Positions 22,816-36,500 of a DNA stretch of 64,000 nucleotides are shown one piece after another; positions within the stretch are counted from its first letter, which is position 1; each line of letters starts with the position of its first letter. Location: assembly GCA_030323885.1 (NCBI GenBank), contig CM059186.1, positions 151,130,407 through 151,194,406 on the forward strand. The letters run 5' to 3'. The notes beneath the pieces were generated by a model. That model made no database searches. It saw nothing but the letters and a program-made list of their open reading frames with translations, and had not been told where the DNA came from. Made by a program: the position numbers and the translations under genes. Origin of the DNA: Branchipolynoe longqiensis. Lineage: Eukaryota; Annelida; Polychaeta; Phyllodocida; Polynoidae.

Positions 22816-25800
22816 GTGTGTTTTATAAGTATTATGCGAATATAAAGGCGTGGGAGGGAATTCTGTTAGTATATTATTATTACAGTATTACTATATATTT
22901 GTTGCCGATAACCGCAGCCTACCACACTGATGGGATCGGTGGCACTACCACCACCCACCCCTCTTCGTCCCTAACGGCGCGCCCAACTGTTAACTCGTGC
23001 CGGGGATTTTTTCTGAAATGATTTTTTGCTGTGTAGGTGTGGTGAGGTGATGGGTAGCTGCAGTTATTGAGTGTAGGAAGATAGTTTTGCATTGTGAGTT
23101 CTTGTACTTATGTAATTGCTTGATGTGTATGTGTAGGTGTGATGAGGTGATGGGTAGCTGCAGTTGTTGAGTGTAGGATGATAGTTTCGCATTGTGAGTT
23201 CATGTATTTTATATAATTACTTGATGTGTATGTGTAGGTGTGATGAGGTGATGGGTAGCTGCAGTTGTTGAGTGTAGGAAGATAGTTTCGCATTGTGAGT
23301 TCATTTACTTATGTAATTGCTTGATGTGTATGTGTAGGTGTGATGAGGTGATGGGTAGCTGCAGTTGTTGAGTGTAGGATGATAGTTTCGCATTGTGAGT
23401 TCATGTATTTTATATAATTACTTGATGTGTATGTGTAGGTGTGATGAGGTGATGGGTAGCTGCAGTTGTTGAGTGTAGGAAGATAGTTTCGCATTGTGAG
23501 TTCATTTACTTATGTAATTGCTTGATGTGTATGTGTAGGTGTGATGAGGTGATGGGTAGCTGCAGTTGTTGAATGTAGGAAGATAGTTCCGCATTGTGAG
23601 TTCATTTACTTATGTAATTGCTTGATGTGTATGTGTAGGTGTGATGAGGTGATGGGTAGCTGCATTGGTTGAGTGTAGTAAGAGAGTTTCTCATTATTAG
23701 TTCCTGTACTTAGTATCTTTTAATTGTCGAGCGAAGTAAGCTACTTTATTGAATGATGTACTCAGTACTTTATTGAATGATGTACTCATCGTCTTGCAGG
23801 TTAGGTATTTTCGATTAACATTTGGTGTTAGCTGGTTAGTGGTTTAGGTGTTCGGCGCTTCAAGGATGTAAATCAAAATGAGAGCAGGGTCCAAATGTGG
23901 TGAGAAGATAGAGAGGGGGGGGGGGGGGAGTAATCAGGGAGCACAAGGTCCAATATGTGTTGCTTTGACAGCTCATTTGCCGAGTGTCTACTTATGCCAT
24001 TCCCTGAGTCAGGGCCTGCCCAGTTAAATAAAATCTGATGCGTATTTGAATGCTAGTTGGTGCTTCCCTAATTCTCGGTCGTAGTGAATTCCACATCTTG
24101 CTACCCTTATTCAATGACCCTATAATACTAAGACGGCTCACTCAGCCTGTATTGTGTAATCAAAATGATCAAACCCACTACTTGGTGCGCTGGCTGTTCT
24201 CTTGGTTAAACAGGTGCTATATTATATGTATAAATGTATATATGAATGTGAAAGATGTGTGATGATGGCGATGCTGATGATGATGGGTATTTGTTCATAG
24301 CAATTTCATATTGATGTGTATTCATACTTACCTATCTCATGTATAATATAATTGTATGTGTCTACATGTGAAACAGCAACCAGCAGCCGGCTGATCAAAC
24401 CCACTGCAAGGTGGCACTGCAAAATTTACATTACCATTGGAGAGATAGGGAGTGAGACGTCTTAGTATTATATGGTCTTTGGTCTAAGCTGGGATAATAA
24501 ATTTCAGCGAAAAGATTAGAAATGTACAACAACACTAAAAGGAAAATAGCTAAGAAATAAGTATGTGCATGCCAGGTAACCACATCACTATCCGAAAACT
24601 TCTCCCATAGAGGTTACAGTTGCATAGTCCGATGAAAAATCAAATTTTCAACAAAAGAAAATATCTAGATTTGATTCTACATATTCAACTTAGACACTGG
24701 TTCACTTATTAAGCATTTGTTGCTACGTAGAAGGGCATACTAAGTCAATTAATAGAACCCGTTACAACTGAAGTCTATGGTGTCAAAGTTTTGGTGTGTT
24801 TGCCAAACTTATTTTGGCATGTTTTGACATCAAATATCTCCAAACCTAGCCATTTAAAATAAAAGTTACTTCAAACTAAAGTAAAGTAGATTATACCGAT
24901 TAGCATAATATATTCATCTTAGAAAATAGCAACAATGGGACTATGTAACTTTAAGTTCAACACTTGCTTGCCATAGCAATATGGCTATGGCTAATGTCAT
25001 CATCATGCTGTCAGTCGCGATGCGACAAAGACTGCTTTCATTACTTGACTGCCGCTCTCCATTTAGCTCTCTGCTGTGAGAGTTGCGTCCATGAGTCGGT
25101 CTTAATGTCTCTCAGCTTCACGTTTCTCTTGATGGTATCCCTGAACCGGAGAAGGGGGCGCCCTCTCTTTCTGTAGCCAGAAGACAGTTGAGAATAGAGG
25201 ATCTGCTTTGGTAGCCTGTCTGATGACATCGTCATGAGGTGTCCAGTCCACCGGAGATTCTTTTTGATCAGAAGATCTTCCATAGAGGGCAGCCCCATCC
25301 GTTTGGGTATTTCCTTATTCGTCACTTTGTCCTTCCAGGTTAGCCTCATGATTGAACGCAGATGTTGCATCATGAAGGCATGCAGCTTTTTCAGCTGCCG
25401 TCTGTACACTGTCCAGGCCTCGGCTCCGTATAGTAGGGTGGATAGCACGATTGCACGGTAGATCTTACCTTTGACCCGAATGGACACATGGTGGTTTTTC
25501 CAGAGTCTCTGGCGTAGTCGGCCGAAAGATGCGCTAGCCTTGGCCATCCTCCTCTGTATCTCAGCATCAATGCGTCCATCACTTGATATAGTGCTTCCGA
25601 GATAGGTGAATTCCAGAACAGAGTTCAGCTTTTTTCCATCAACCATGATCTCCTCCTCTCGGGTTCTTGTAGAGTTGGGTTGGTACCGCACCTCCATCTT
25701 CTTGATGTTAATTTTCAGGCCAAACTTCTTTGATGAATCGGAGAAAGCGTCCACTATTTTCTGGATCTCTTCAGCAGAGTGGGCAACCAGTACACTGTCA

Positions 25801-27334
25801 TCTGCGAATAGTAGCTCTCTCACCAGTATCTGAGTAGTCTTGGTCATCGCTCTGAAGTGTGCGACATTGAATAGGTCAGCACTCTGTCTGGACTGTATAT
25901 AGATGCCATCCCCCATGTCTCGGAAAGCCTCGTCTAGCATTGCTGATAGGAAGATGGAGAAGAGCGTGGGGGCCAGTACACAACCTTGCTTGACCCCATT
26001 GGTAACCCCGAATGATTCCGAGACTTCCCCTCCAGCGCTAACGTTCGCCATCATTCCTGTATGTAGAGCCTCGATCATAGTTGTGAACTTCTCTGGGCAT
26101 CCGTACTTCCTCAGTAGCTGCCATAGCCCGGTCCTCCCGACTGTATCAAATGCCTTAGTGAAATCAACAAATACCATGTACAGTGGTCGGTCCTGCTCAA
26201 TGCACTTACATTTCATGAAAGCTGCCTGCAAAAGTGTTGAAGTGTTGCTGGCTTTTGCAAGTTACCAGCGGCACTCTCTCAGGGAGCAAATAGAGGTTTC
26301 ACACCGGCAAGAACATGTCAAGACAGGCGCAAAACTATTTGTCCCTGCAGTGGCTGGTCGGGAGATGTTGGCAGTTCCATACATCAACCGCTCTTAATGC
26401 TGCCACAGTGACATGGTTTTATGTTTAGGGTTTGCTCCCTTAGCCTTCGGTTCTGTCAAGGACCTGTACCACAAGGCAGTGGTTTACAACTCTGCAAGGC
26501 AGGGGTGTCAAACTCCCTGAGGTATTGCTATACCTGCAATACCTGCATACCCATTAGTATAATATATTCATCTCAGAAAATAGCAACAACTCAAAAGCAT
26601 CGGACTATGTAACTTTAAGTTCAACACTTGCTTGCCATAGCAATATGGCTATGGCTAATGTAGTGCACTGATAGCAGTTCGCAGATAGAGACACGCAGTC
26701 AGCAGGTGACACATGCAACATGTGTGTAGACCATGTTCCAACTGATCCACCTGATAAGTCAGAGGCCACACATGATTAGACAGTCGCGTGAGAGACATCA
26801 ACACGGGTCGCCCTACTTCTAATCCGCTTCGTCACCGTATAAGGTTCCCCTGAGGTGCCATTAAAATGGCCAAACCAGTGTCTACAGCTTGGTTTGGTTT
26901 CAGTCCTCTGCTAAGGTCGCCATTTTAATGACAACATGCATCTCCCCCCTCACTTTGCCAATGTCAACTTTGCCCGATTTGCACCTACCACTGACATAAT
27001 GCATAATTGAGAAACAACACCATATAAGGAAAATCCAAGCCGATACCATAATAAATTTGACCAGTTAATAAGTAGATCAATGTGTTCTTATCATTGATTA
27101 CCTCACAAATTGCTCACCTATGTGTTGGCATAGAACTATGACAAAGACCTTAAGAACTCTGTAAACTTTGGTAAGGAGTTGTAATTCTAAATACTGTATG
27201 TACGCTATATCTTTTTACAGAGATAAATAAGCCATTTCATATTTAATAATATGCATATAATGCGTATATCCTACGTAAATCCCAATGAACTCGTTGTTCT
27301 GGGAGTGTTTCTGGGTCATTGATATTTCGTTTGG

Positions 27335-27385
<51 letters not shown>

Positions 27386-27485
27386 ATAATTCCTGCGTTA
27401 AGATAGTGGAACAAGAAAATGCTTCCGCGCAAGTGGCGAATCCTGTCCCACGAATGGGTGGGGGGGGGGGAGTGCATTTTGGTAA

Positions 27486-27516
<31 letters not shown>

Positions 27517-30500
27517 CCCAGCCAGAAGGGGGGGGGGGGGAGGACCACTACAGAGCTTATTACACGCAATAAATGGTTTATCACTATCCATATAAATTTG
27601 CCTACATACAAACAAAGGAGAGAAGTGTACTTGATATGGGATGGGCAATCTTTATTGCTCATCTTGGCTAGCAATATATGCTTACCGGTTAAAGTTCAAA
27701 ATCAGGGCCAACACAGTGAAATATGGCGGCCAGGCGGCAGAAGCCGGCACTGGCGGCGCTATCGAGTAGTCCTGGGCTCGCAGGCACTGGCCAGCGATTG
27801 GACATTATTAGATATTACAATATATATATATGCTCTCGGAGAATATATTTATTATTACACATTTACTCCAGCACTTTATATACGTATAATATTATTATAC
27901 TCCTTATATAGCGAATATATTCATGCACGGAATAAGTGTTAAAACCATGTGACTGTAGAACGCTAAGCCCCCCCCCCCCCCCCCCCCCCCCCGCAGGGTG
28001 TGCATGCTCTATCATAGTGGTGTGATGCATTATGGGGAAGGGGAGGCGGAGGCATGTGTGGGAGGGAGTGCGGGGGGAGGGAACAGCGTGGTTTATGGAG
28101 TGTCTCGTTATCACTGATATTACCAGGGGATCATGATAGAGCAGCCTTCTATAATACAGTTATGCAGCTCTTGTCGCCACAAGTCACACACACGTGATGA
28201 ATTACTGCATAGTCCTTTAATTACCAGCCGCTTCCATTTGTCGCCAGCCCCGGGGAATGCGTCTAATTGATGCGGTCATATTAATTACCTCCCGAGACAC
28301 ATTTTGCATACAGAGCACTGTTGGTTGCTTATTAAAGTTGCATAGTCAGAGGGTTTTGATTCTCGGCCATATTCTGTTTAGATTTGGTTGGTTGTTGGAG
28401 TTTTACATCTTGGCAACATCTAGGGTCATACCAGGAAGGGTATCGACTTGTGACGCGGCACACTCATGACGACTTTGGTCGTAATGCTCGCATTGCGGTT
28501 GATGCGAGGCAGGGAAGAACCCCCCCCTTCCCGGCCCTCCCTCGGCCGGTGGCCCTTACGCAACCTCCCGCCCTTTCTTCCTTTATAGCCAGCCCCTCCG
28601 GCCCCATCAAGCCACTCGCCCGCACGCCTCCAGCCACGCTACTCCTCCGGCATCCTTTTTCGACGTTGCCGCCTACACTGCCTCCCTCTACGCCCGCGGG
28701 CTCGCCCCCGCCTCCATCAAAAACTCCATCTCGGGGCCGCGCTCGTGGGTCGAGGCCGCAGGGGGCGCCCCGTCGGCATTCGACTCCACCCTCGCCAAGG
28801 ACTTTTGCCGGGGGGGGGGGGGGGTGAGCGCACCTCGGCCCACGTCCGCCGCCAGGTACCGCCTCTCACGCCATGCCACCTCGCCCTCGTGATATCCCAC
28901 CTCGCCCAGGCGGGCTCCGCCTCACTCGTCCCCCGAGCCGCCGCCCTCCTCCTCGGGTACTTCGCCATGCTGAGGCAATCCAACCTGCTCTCGCCGAGTC
29001 CCGAGGGTTGGGGGCGGCCCACACACCATTGCCCGCGGTGACATCCGCCTCATCCCCGGGGGCCTCTGGCTAACCATCAGGACCTCGAAAACCATCACCG
29101 AGCCCTTGGGGGCCGTGGCCCTCTTCATCCCGGCCTGCCCTCGGCCAGGCCTCTGCCCGGTCACCACCTGGAATGCCGCCATCCTCCAGCACCCGGCTCC
29201 GCCTCAGGCCCCGGCCTTCATCATGCCCTCGGGTCGCCCCCTCAACCCGCGCTCCCTCACCGCGCTCCTCCGAGGCGCACTCCGCGCCTGAGGTGTCCCC
29301 GGCGCTGAGGCCTTCACACTCCACAGCCTACGTCGGGGGGCGGCCCAGGCCTGCCATGCTGCCGGCGTCCCCTTATCCGACTTCATGGCCCAGGGGACCT
29401 GGACCTCTGAGGCGGTCCACGCATACGTGCGGCGCCTCGCCCCCTCGGCCGCCCCTCGAACCCTCTCCTCCGCCTTGGTGGAGGGCTCTTCGGACCCACC
29501 TCCCGGCGCCTCCACACGATAGACTCAAACCGAGCCTCTATACTAGCGCCTCTACTTACCTTGAAATTTACCACTCTCATTACAATTGACTCTAAACCTT
29601 ATTGACATTACCTTATGTCTTATCATTACTATATTGATATTGCTGATTTCTCATATTTGACTCTCAACCTTGATTGACATTACTTATTAACATTGTACCT
29701 TATTGTTGATATGCTCTCATATATTATTCGGCATTTCTGAATAAAATGCATTTTCTTCCACCCCTGCCTCATCGTTCTTCCTTGTCGTGCATCGGTCGTA
29801 ATGCTCGCATTGCGGTTGATGCGAGGCAGGGAAGGATCACTCCCCCCATCCCCCTCGGGGCCCTCCCTCGGCCGTTGGCCCTTACGCAACCTCCCGCCCT
29901 TTCTTCCTTTATAGCCAGCCCCTCCGGCCCCATCAAGCCACTCGCCCGCCCGCCTCCAGCCACGCTACTCCTCCGGCATCCTTTTCCCCCACCCACCATC
30001 CCTATACACCAACACTCCCTTCATAGGGTGGAGGGCTCTTCGGACCCACCTACCGGCGCCTCCACACGATAGACTCACACCGAGCCTCTGTACTAGCACC
30101 TCTACTTACCTTGACATTTACCACTCTCATTACAATTGACTCTAAACCTTATTGACATTACCTTATGTCTTATCATTACTATATTGATATTGCTGATTTC
30201 TCATATTTGACTCTCAACCTTGATTGACATTACTTATTAACATTGTACCTTATTGTTGATATGCTCTCATATATTATTTGGCATTTCTGAATAAAATGCC
30301 TTTTCTTCCACCCCTGCCTCATCGTTCTTCCTTGTCACGCATCATAGTGCTGCCCCACTGCGAGACCAGACTGCCAGCATGACCTGATATCCCACTCAGT
30401 CACATTATCCTGTCACTGAGCCAACCAGTCCTTGCCCTATCCTAATAATGCCAAGCGCATGTCTAGGAAGTGACAAGTATCAATTTTTGAGTCCACTTCT

Positions 30501-33500
30501 GGAGCAATTTTGGAGAATTCCCCCCCACCAAAACCTATGACATTGGTGCTGTGACCAGGATTCTGAATAAGTTAGTATAGCAAGAGTAAGTTAATATAGT
30601 AGAGTAAGTTAGTACTATATGGTGTTGAACCATCCCAGTGTAGGGTGATAGCTCCGGAATGACAGAAGTATAGGTTCGAGTCCCACTTTGGGTGTAATGT
30701 TTGCCATCATTTGCAACAAAAAAACACCTCCAGAATATTGGTGTTGTGAGAAGGATTCTGTACATGCAGTGTGCTTTATAGTGTTGAACCATCCCTTTGT
30801 TGTACTGTAACTTGTAAGTGCACTACCTGGATATTTGTAATTGTAAGTATGACACTTACAATTCTCTTTCTTACAATTCTTCCATTGCCATCTTGTATCT
30901 CTGAATGATTATTCAATGAGGATTATCTTTTGTGTTTAATGCATATCTCCTTACCTTAGTAACGGGGGGTGGGGCCTATATGACCTTGTTATTACATAAT
31001 AACCAATTCGCTCAAATGTTCAGGTGATTATTTGGTTTGTTAATCCAATGACAAATACTAACCGATAAACATTACAGACCAACACAGATTACCACCCAAC
31101 ACTAAATCCTGGAAACAGGGTTTTTAGTCCCCGATCAACCGAGTTTGCTAGTCTAACATCGGCGGGAATCCGCCTGGCATTATACCCACTATTCCACTAC
31201 GATTCCCATGATGCACTTGGCTAGCATCAACTTGGGAGCCATCTGAGTCTAAATTAATGTGTAGTATATTTGAAGCTGCAAAAAGCGGCATAATCCTATG
31301 TGTAATTCATAGGCAGCTTCCATTTCTTCCCCTCAACAGGAGGACACACATCCATCTTTCATAATATAGGCAAACTGGGAATTCTGGGAATAATGAAATA
31401 GGACCCGGAAGTCAAATTATATAGAAGAATGTCATGGTAAGAAAACAAGTTTATTAGATAAAGCTCCAATATCCATTCATGCACGGTACAGTTACTAACA
31501 TTACATCACACATTGAAACCAATAGACTATTAAAGGCTCCCTGCTAATGGGATTAGCAAGACAATAAATGGGGAAAAAGGATAAGTTTACTTTCAAAGAC
31601 TCATTGTGTGGCTTAATTATTTGAGTTTGTATTCCAGTCTATTGGGAATCTCATATTTCCTGATCACATTAAATTGTTGTGATGAATGCTAGATTAATTA
31701 CATAATTTTAATGGATGGGTGGATGTTTACTAACAAACCAAATAATCACCTAAGAGTTCTAGCGAATTGGTTCATATGTAATAACAGGGTCAAATAGGCT
31801 TCCCCCCATTACGAAGGTAAGGAGGTTTCTGTTAAACACCAAAGATAATTAATTATTTGATAATTATTACTAATTTACACCATTAATGTTCATATACTTT
31901 ATTCAAACTTCATAGTCTAAAAGAATCAACTTTACGAAACAAAGGCATTTCGATACTGATGTACTCATTGTATTGAATGAGTGGAGCCTCATTCGGGGGG
32001 TCATTGCAGGACACACAGGGCAGTGAAGCCAACCCCCTCACTCACACCCACACATCACACCCCACCAAACACCAACCAATCACGGCACGCCTCGACGCTC
32101 CTGCCCACAGCACACACCTCCACAACCCACCAATCACACAACACCCTCCACGGGCCTCACAGGCCACCCCACATCCATGGTCACTCCACACTCCATTTTT
32201 CACCCACCCACTCCCGATTTAAACATCATATTATATAACATCTAATTTAATTTTGAAATCATTGACATAATTATATAACTTTTATTACTAATTAATTATC
32301 ATTTAACTGTTTAATTTGATACAAATTTATATGTTATAAACAGTGACTACTGCTACCCGCGAGTTACTCCAGCTTTGCAATTTCACCTTGCTCACTTGTC
32401 TCACCTCATTCACCCATTTCCATACAATTGACCACGATCACCACATGACCTTCTCCCATGCAGTTCTCGGACCAACACAGCAAACCAGAAATGTAATGCC
32501 ACTGGGGGCTGCCCAGAATAAAGCCATGTTATCCCAATCTCCGCTTCCATGTCCTGTGTGTTATAACTGCAATGAAATAGTTATTGCAGTTTGATGCTCC
32601 TGTGCTATTTTGCTATACTAAAAAAACCCAGATATACCAAGCCAGCACTTCCGTAGGCACACCAAAATTAATTCAGTACGTTTTCACTTCAGCTATATAA
32701 AAATATTAAACTTCCATTGTCCGACAAAAGCATCAAATTTTCAAAAGCAAAACATTTATCTGTATTTGATCCTGCATGTCCAACTTAGATCCTGATGCAA
32801 TTCTGAAGCATTTGTTGCTGCATAGAAGGAGATACTAATACTATTACTAAGTACATGTACATGTTCCTTCAGGAAGCTTATGGTGTCAGAACTTAGAAGT
32901 GTACGCCAAAATTAATTTGACATCTTTTCACTTCAATTGTATCTGACGTTAGTCATTCATAATAACAATTATTTCAAACTAAAAGTAAGGTCAATTATAA
33001 CAATCAATCTCCTATTTTATGTCAAGAAATAGCAGAAACTCAACACCATTGGACTAAGCAAATTTAAATGGCTACCGTATAGTACTTGCTGCATCGCTAT
33101 TTACTGACCAAATTCCTATCCAGTTAATATAACTGAGGCAAGCTACATACAAATACATATGACCAATGTCTGTTTGTTGGAGTTTTAAATCCTAGCAACA
33201 TTTTTTTCTGCCCCCACCTCCCCCCCTCCCCCCCCACCCCCACATGTACATAGCCATCTCGTTCTCGGAGCCAGCTTGCTAATCGGTCTTATTCATACAA
33301 ACAAACAGGAAACAAGACTGTGAGGCAGCCGGGAAAAGTGCCTAACCTGATGCTGATTGCAGCGCCATTCTACATAGCGTTAAATCCCTAGCGTCAAAAT
33401 GAGGTACTTAATTAGCAGATTGCATTGGTTCTTCTCATTGGGTCGTTGCCACAATAGCTTAAGGAATCACTAAGTTGGGCCGGATCTAGTTGCCAAAAGG

Positions 33501-36500
33501 ATCTATTATTTAAGGCAGTGAATTTAACTTCAGTACTATTTTAGTGGTATTTACACGTGCTTTGGATTATTTCAGTGTAGAATAAGTATCTCTTGAATAA
33601 GTATCTCTAAGTATCTCCATCCACTTAGATGTTAATGAATTTATTTATGCATACAGATTACAAAAATGAATGTGCTCAAAGGTATCTTAGTTGTGTAATC
33701 CTGAGGGACTACTGGTAATGTAGTAAGACCATCCAGCATATACACACAGTGAGGTGCTATCACCTGGTGGATCAAAATAGCACTAGTTAACAGCTTAACA
33801 CCAGAGTGGGGTGCTGTTACCTAGATAATAAAACTAACAATAATTAATAGCTTAAAGCCATTTATTTGTGGTACTGTCTCCTAATGGCTTAAATTACTCT
33901 CCCTATTATTTCAGATGATGTGTAGCCACGAGGAACTACTTGTAATGCAGTAGTGCTCTCTAGCGTCTACCTGCAATGAGGTGCTGTCACCTGGTGGATA
34001 CAATTAACACTAGCCAATAGCTTAGAGCTATTGTTTGTGGTTCTGCTTCATGCTGGTTGAAATCATCCTAGCTATTATTTCAGATGAGGAACTACTTATA
34101 ATGCATCTACCTTCAGTGAGTGTTGTCACCTGGTGGATCAAGAAAACACTAGTTCATAACTTAAAGCTAGATAGATAGATAGATACCTGTCTGTTATATC
34201 ATTGACTGTTCTATAAGTTTATACACATATGTATGTGTACGCAGTTTCCAGCTGGAGGACTACTTCCGGTTCTGAGATGCGTGTACATCACGTGACCACT
34301 GCCAGCTGTCATTGCCATTTCAAATTTACTTCATGCCATAAATGATTCGTCAAATAAACTTAACTCCAGTTCGAAGTAACTTTATTGCAAAGGGTTAGTT
34401 TTGTTTGGAGACATTTGAAGTGAAGGCAGGCAAAATAATCTGTGCATGCACATCGAAATCTTGAACATTATGGGATTAACCAATGACAGATTCTATTATA
34501 TTGGTATAATATACCTTCCATACAACAATGCATATTTACTGAGTGTGCCAGTAGCTAAATTAGACATGTAAGATCAAATCTAAGTGAGTGTCTTGGTTTA
34601 AAAAAATTGATGCTTACTTCGGACAGCGCAACTTGAAACAATCAAAACAAATCAAATCTTAATTTGCTTCTTAATAGTGAGAATCTCGCTGCTAGGAAAA
34701 CAAATGGGAAAAAGCCCACAGTGTACTGAAAGCTTGATTGATTCTTATATTCAGTACATATTGACCAACAGAGCTGATTCTATTTGTGTCTTGCCCGGCG
34801 GGCTTTGAAGGTGTTAGGTACGTTCAGGTCATCTTTCATCCCATTCTCCCCTTTCAGGTAACCCCCCTCTCCTCACCTCCACTTGCCTTCTCAACCCCCC
34901 CCCCCCCCCCCTCCCCCTACAGTCACTCATCACTCTGACACCCACTGAGACACCGCCACTCCACATATGTATACGCAGCACATCAGTATTTATTCATTTT
35001 CTTTGTTTTCCCATTCTTCAATATTTGTATTCTAGGAGAAGGACAATCTGGCAAGTGGTGATGCATCGCTGGAGGCAAAAGGTGGTTACGGTTAGTGGAG
35101 ACTCCCGGAACCACACCAGGCAGCCCCACTCCATTTGTAATAATATTAGCATAATGAAATATACAACACGATCTTTATTTTTTCAATGCAAAAGCACTGG
35201 TTTTCTGCCTATGCACGTTTGTGTCAAACTGATGCTGTATTAACAGCACAAAACAGGAAGTAAGATATCGGGAGAACTTTACACAAACTATGAAAGTGTA
35301 ATATTGAAGTTGCATTGTCTGATGGTTTTAAGTTTCTGCCATATTCTGAGATAAATACTGCAACAGTCCGTAATGAGCCCAATTACAACATGGTACAGTA
35401 CAACCCTGTTAAACCAAGGTCGGTTAAACCAAACGATCGGTTAATCCAAACCTTTTTCGGAGGCCATGCAAAATACTACCATTTATCATATAAAAAAGTT
35501 GGTTAAATCAAAGTCGGTTAATCCAAAGTAGCGGTTAATCCAAACAAAATTGTCGGTCCCAGGCCACTTCCGGTACAGTTAAACCAAACTTTCATTTGGT
35601 TTTAAGGTCATCTGAGACTTTTTTATATGATAAATGGTAGTATTTTGCCAGATCGCCGAAAAAAGTTTGGATTAACCGATCGTTTGATTTAGCCGAGGTT
35701 GGTTTAATGGGATTAAACTGTATATACATAAAAAAACAATAATCATAGTGTCCAAAGCAAAATCAAAGTCAAAGCTCGGTTAAACCAATGATCGGTTAAT
35801 CCAAACAAATGTCTAGGGTCCCTTCAAGTTTGGTTTAATGCGGTTATACTGTAGTTGGAGTGACTATGCTGCCCCTGTTTGCTACGAAGTAACAACAGGT
35901 GGCAGCACGCTAGCAGGAACAGACCCTAGGGTGGACTGTTGCACCGATTACTAGTAGCCACCCCGTGAGGGAGGTTACATGCTACCCGGCTGGGCAGTGA
36001 CAGGTCATTTCTATTCTGACCTTGGTGGAATAAACCAAGCAGCATGGATCCATTTGCCATTTAATATTCGCATATTAATATATACAACACTATATTTATA
36101 AGTGTCCTTTATGTATGTATTGATCTTTTTGTTGTTGATTACATTCATTGAGCAAACCAGATAAATTTCAACTGCGTACAATTAATTGGTCTTCATCATT
36201 CCAATGCTCTTTGTCCTATTCCAGTAATACATCACACCAGGCTAGTATAACTCCTTCAGACATGAATTTGACTCGGCCTGGGTTCGAACCCACGACCTGC
36301 CACGAGGGAAGTGAACGCTCAATATTCATTTTACCATGCGGTCCGGTTGGAGAATTCCCTGACTAAAGCCCCGATTTATCATTTAGTTAGGGTTGTCCCT
36401 TGTTTGGGATTAATTAGGTTGATGTCTATCTCAGATGTGTGTAGGGGTGGGGTGGGGGTGTGAGGGTGAAGTGGGTGGAGGAGGATGTCAGAGCTGCTCC

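Noticed and set aside
25603..26397. Plus-strand frames opposite the LINE RT
   Set aside because: Antisense shadows of a well-supported reverse transcriptase.
28384..28827. 147-codon plus-strand frame through the Crypton-like left end
   Set aside because: The frame starting at 28502 that yields YTASLYARGLAPASIK is the coherent recombinase frame; the other crosses SINE and non-coding ends.
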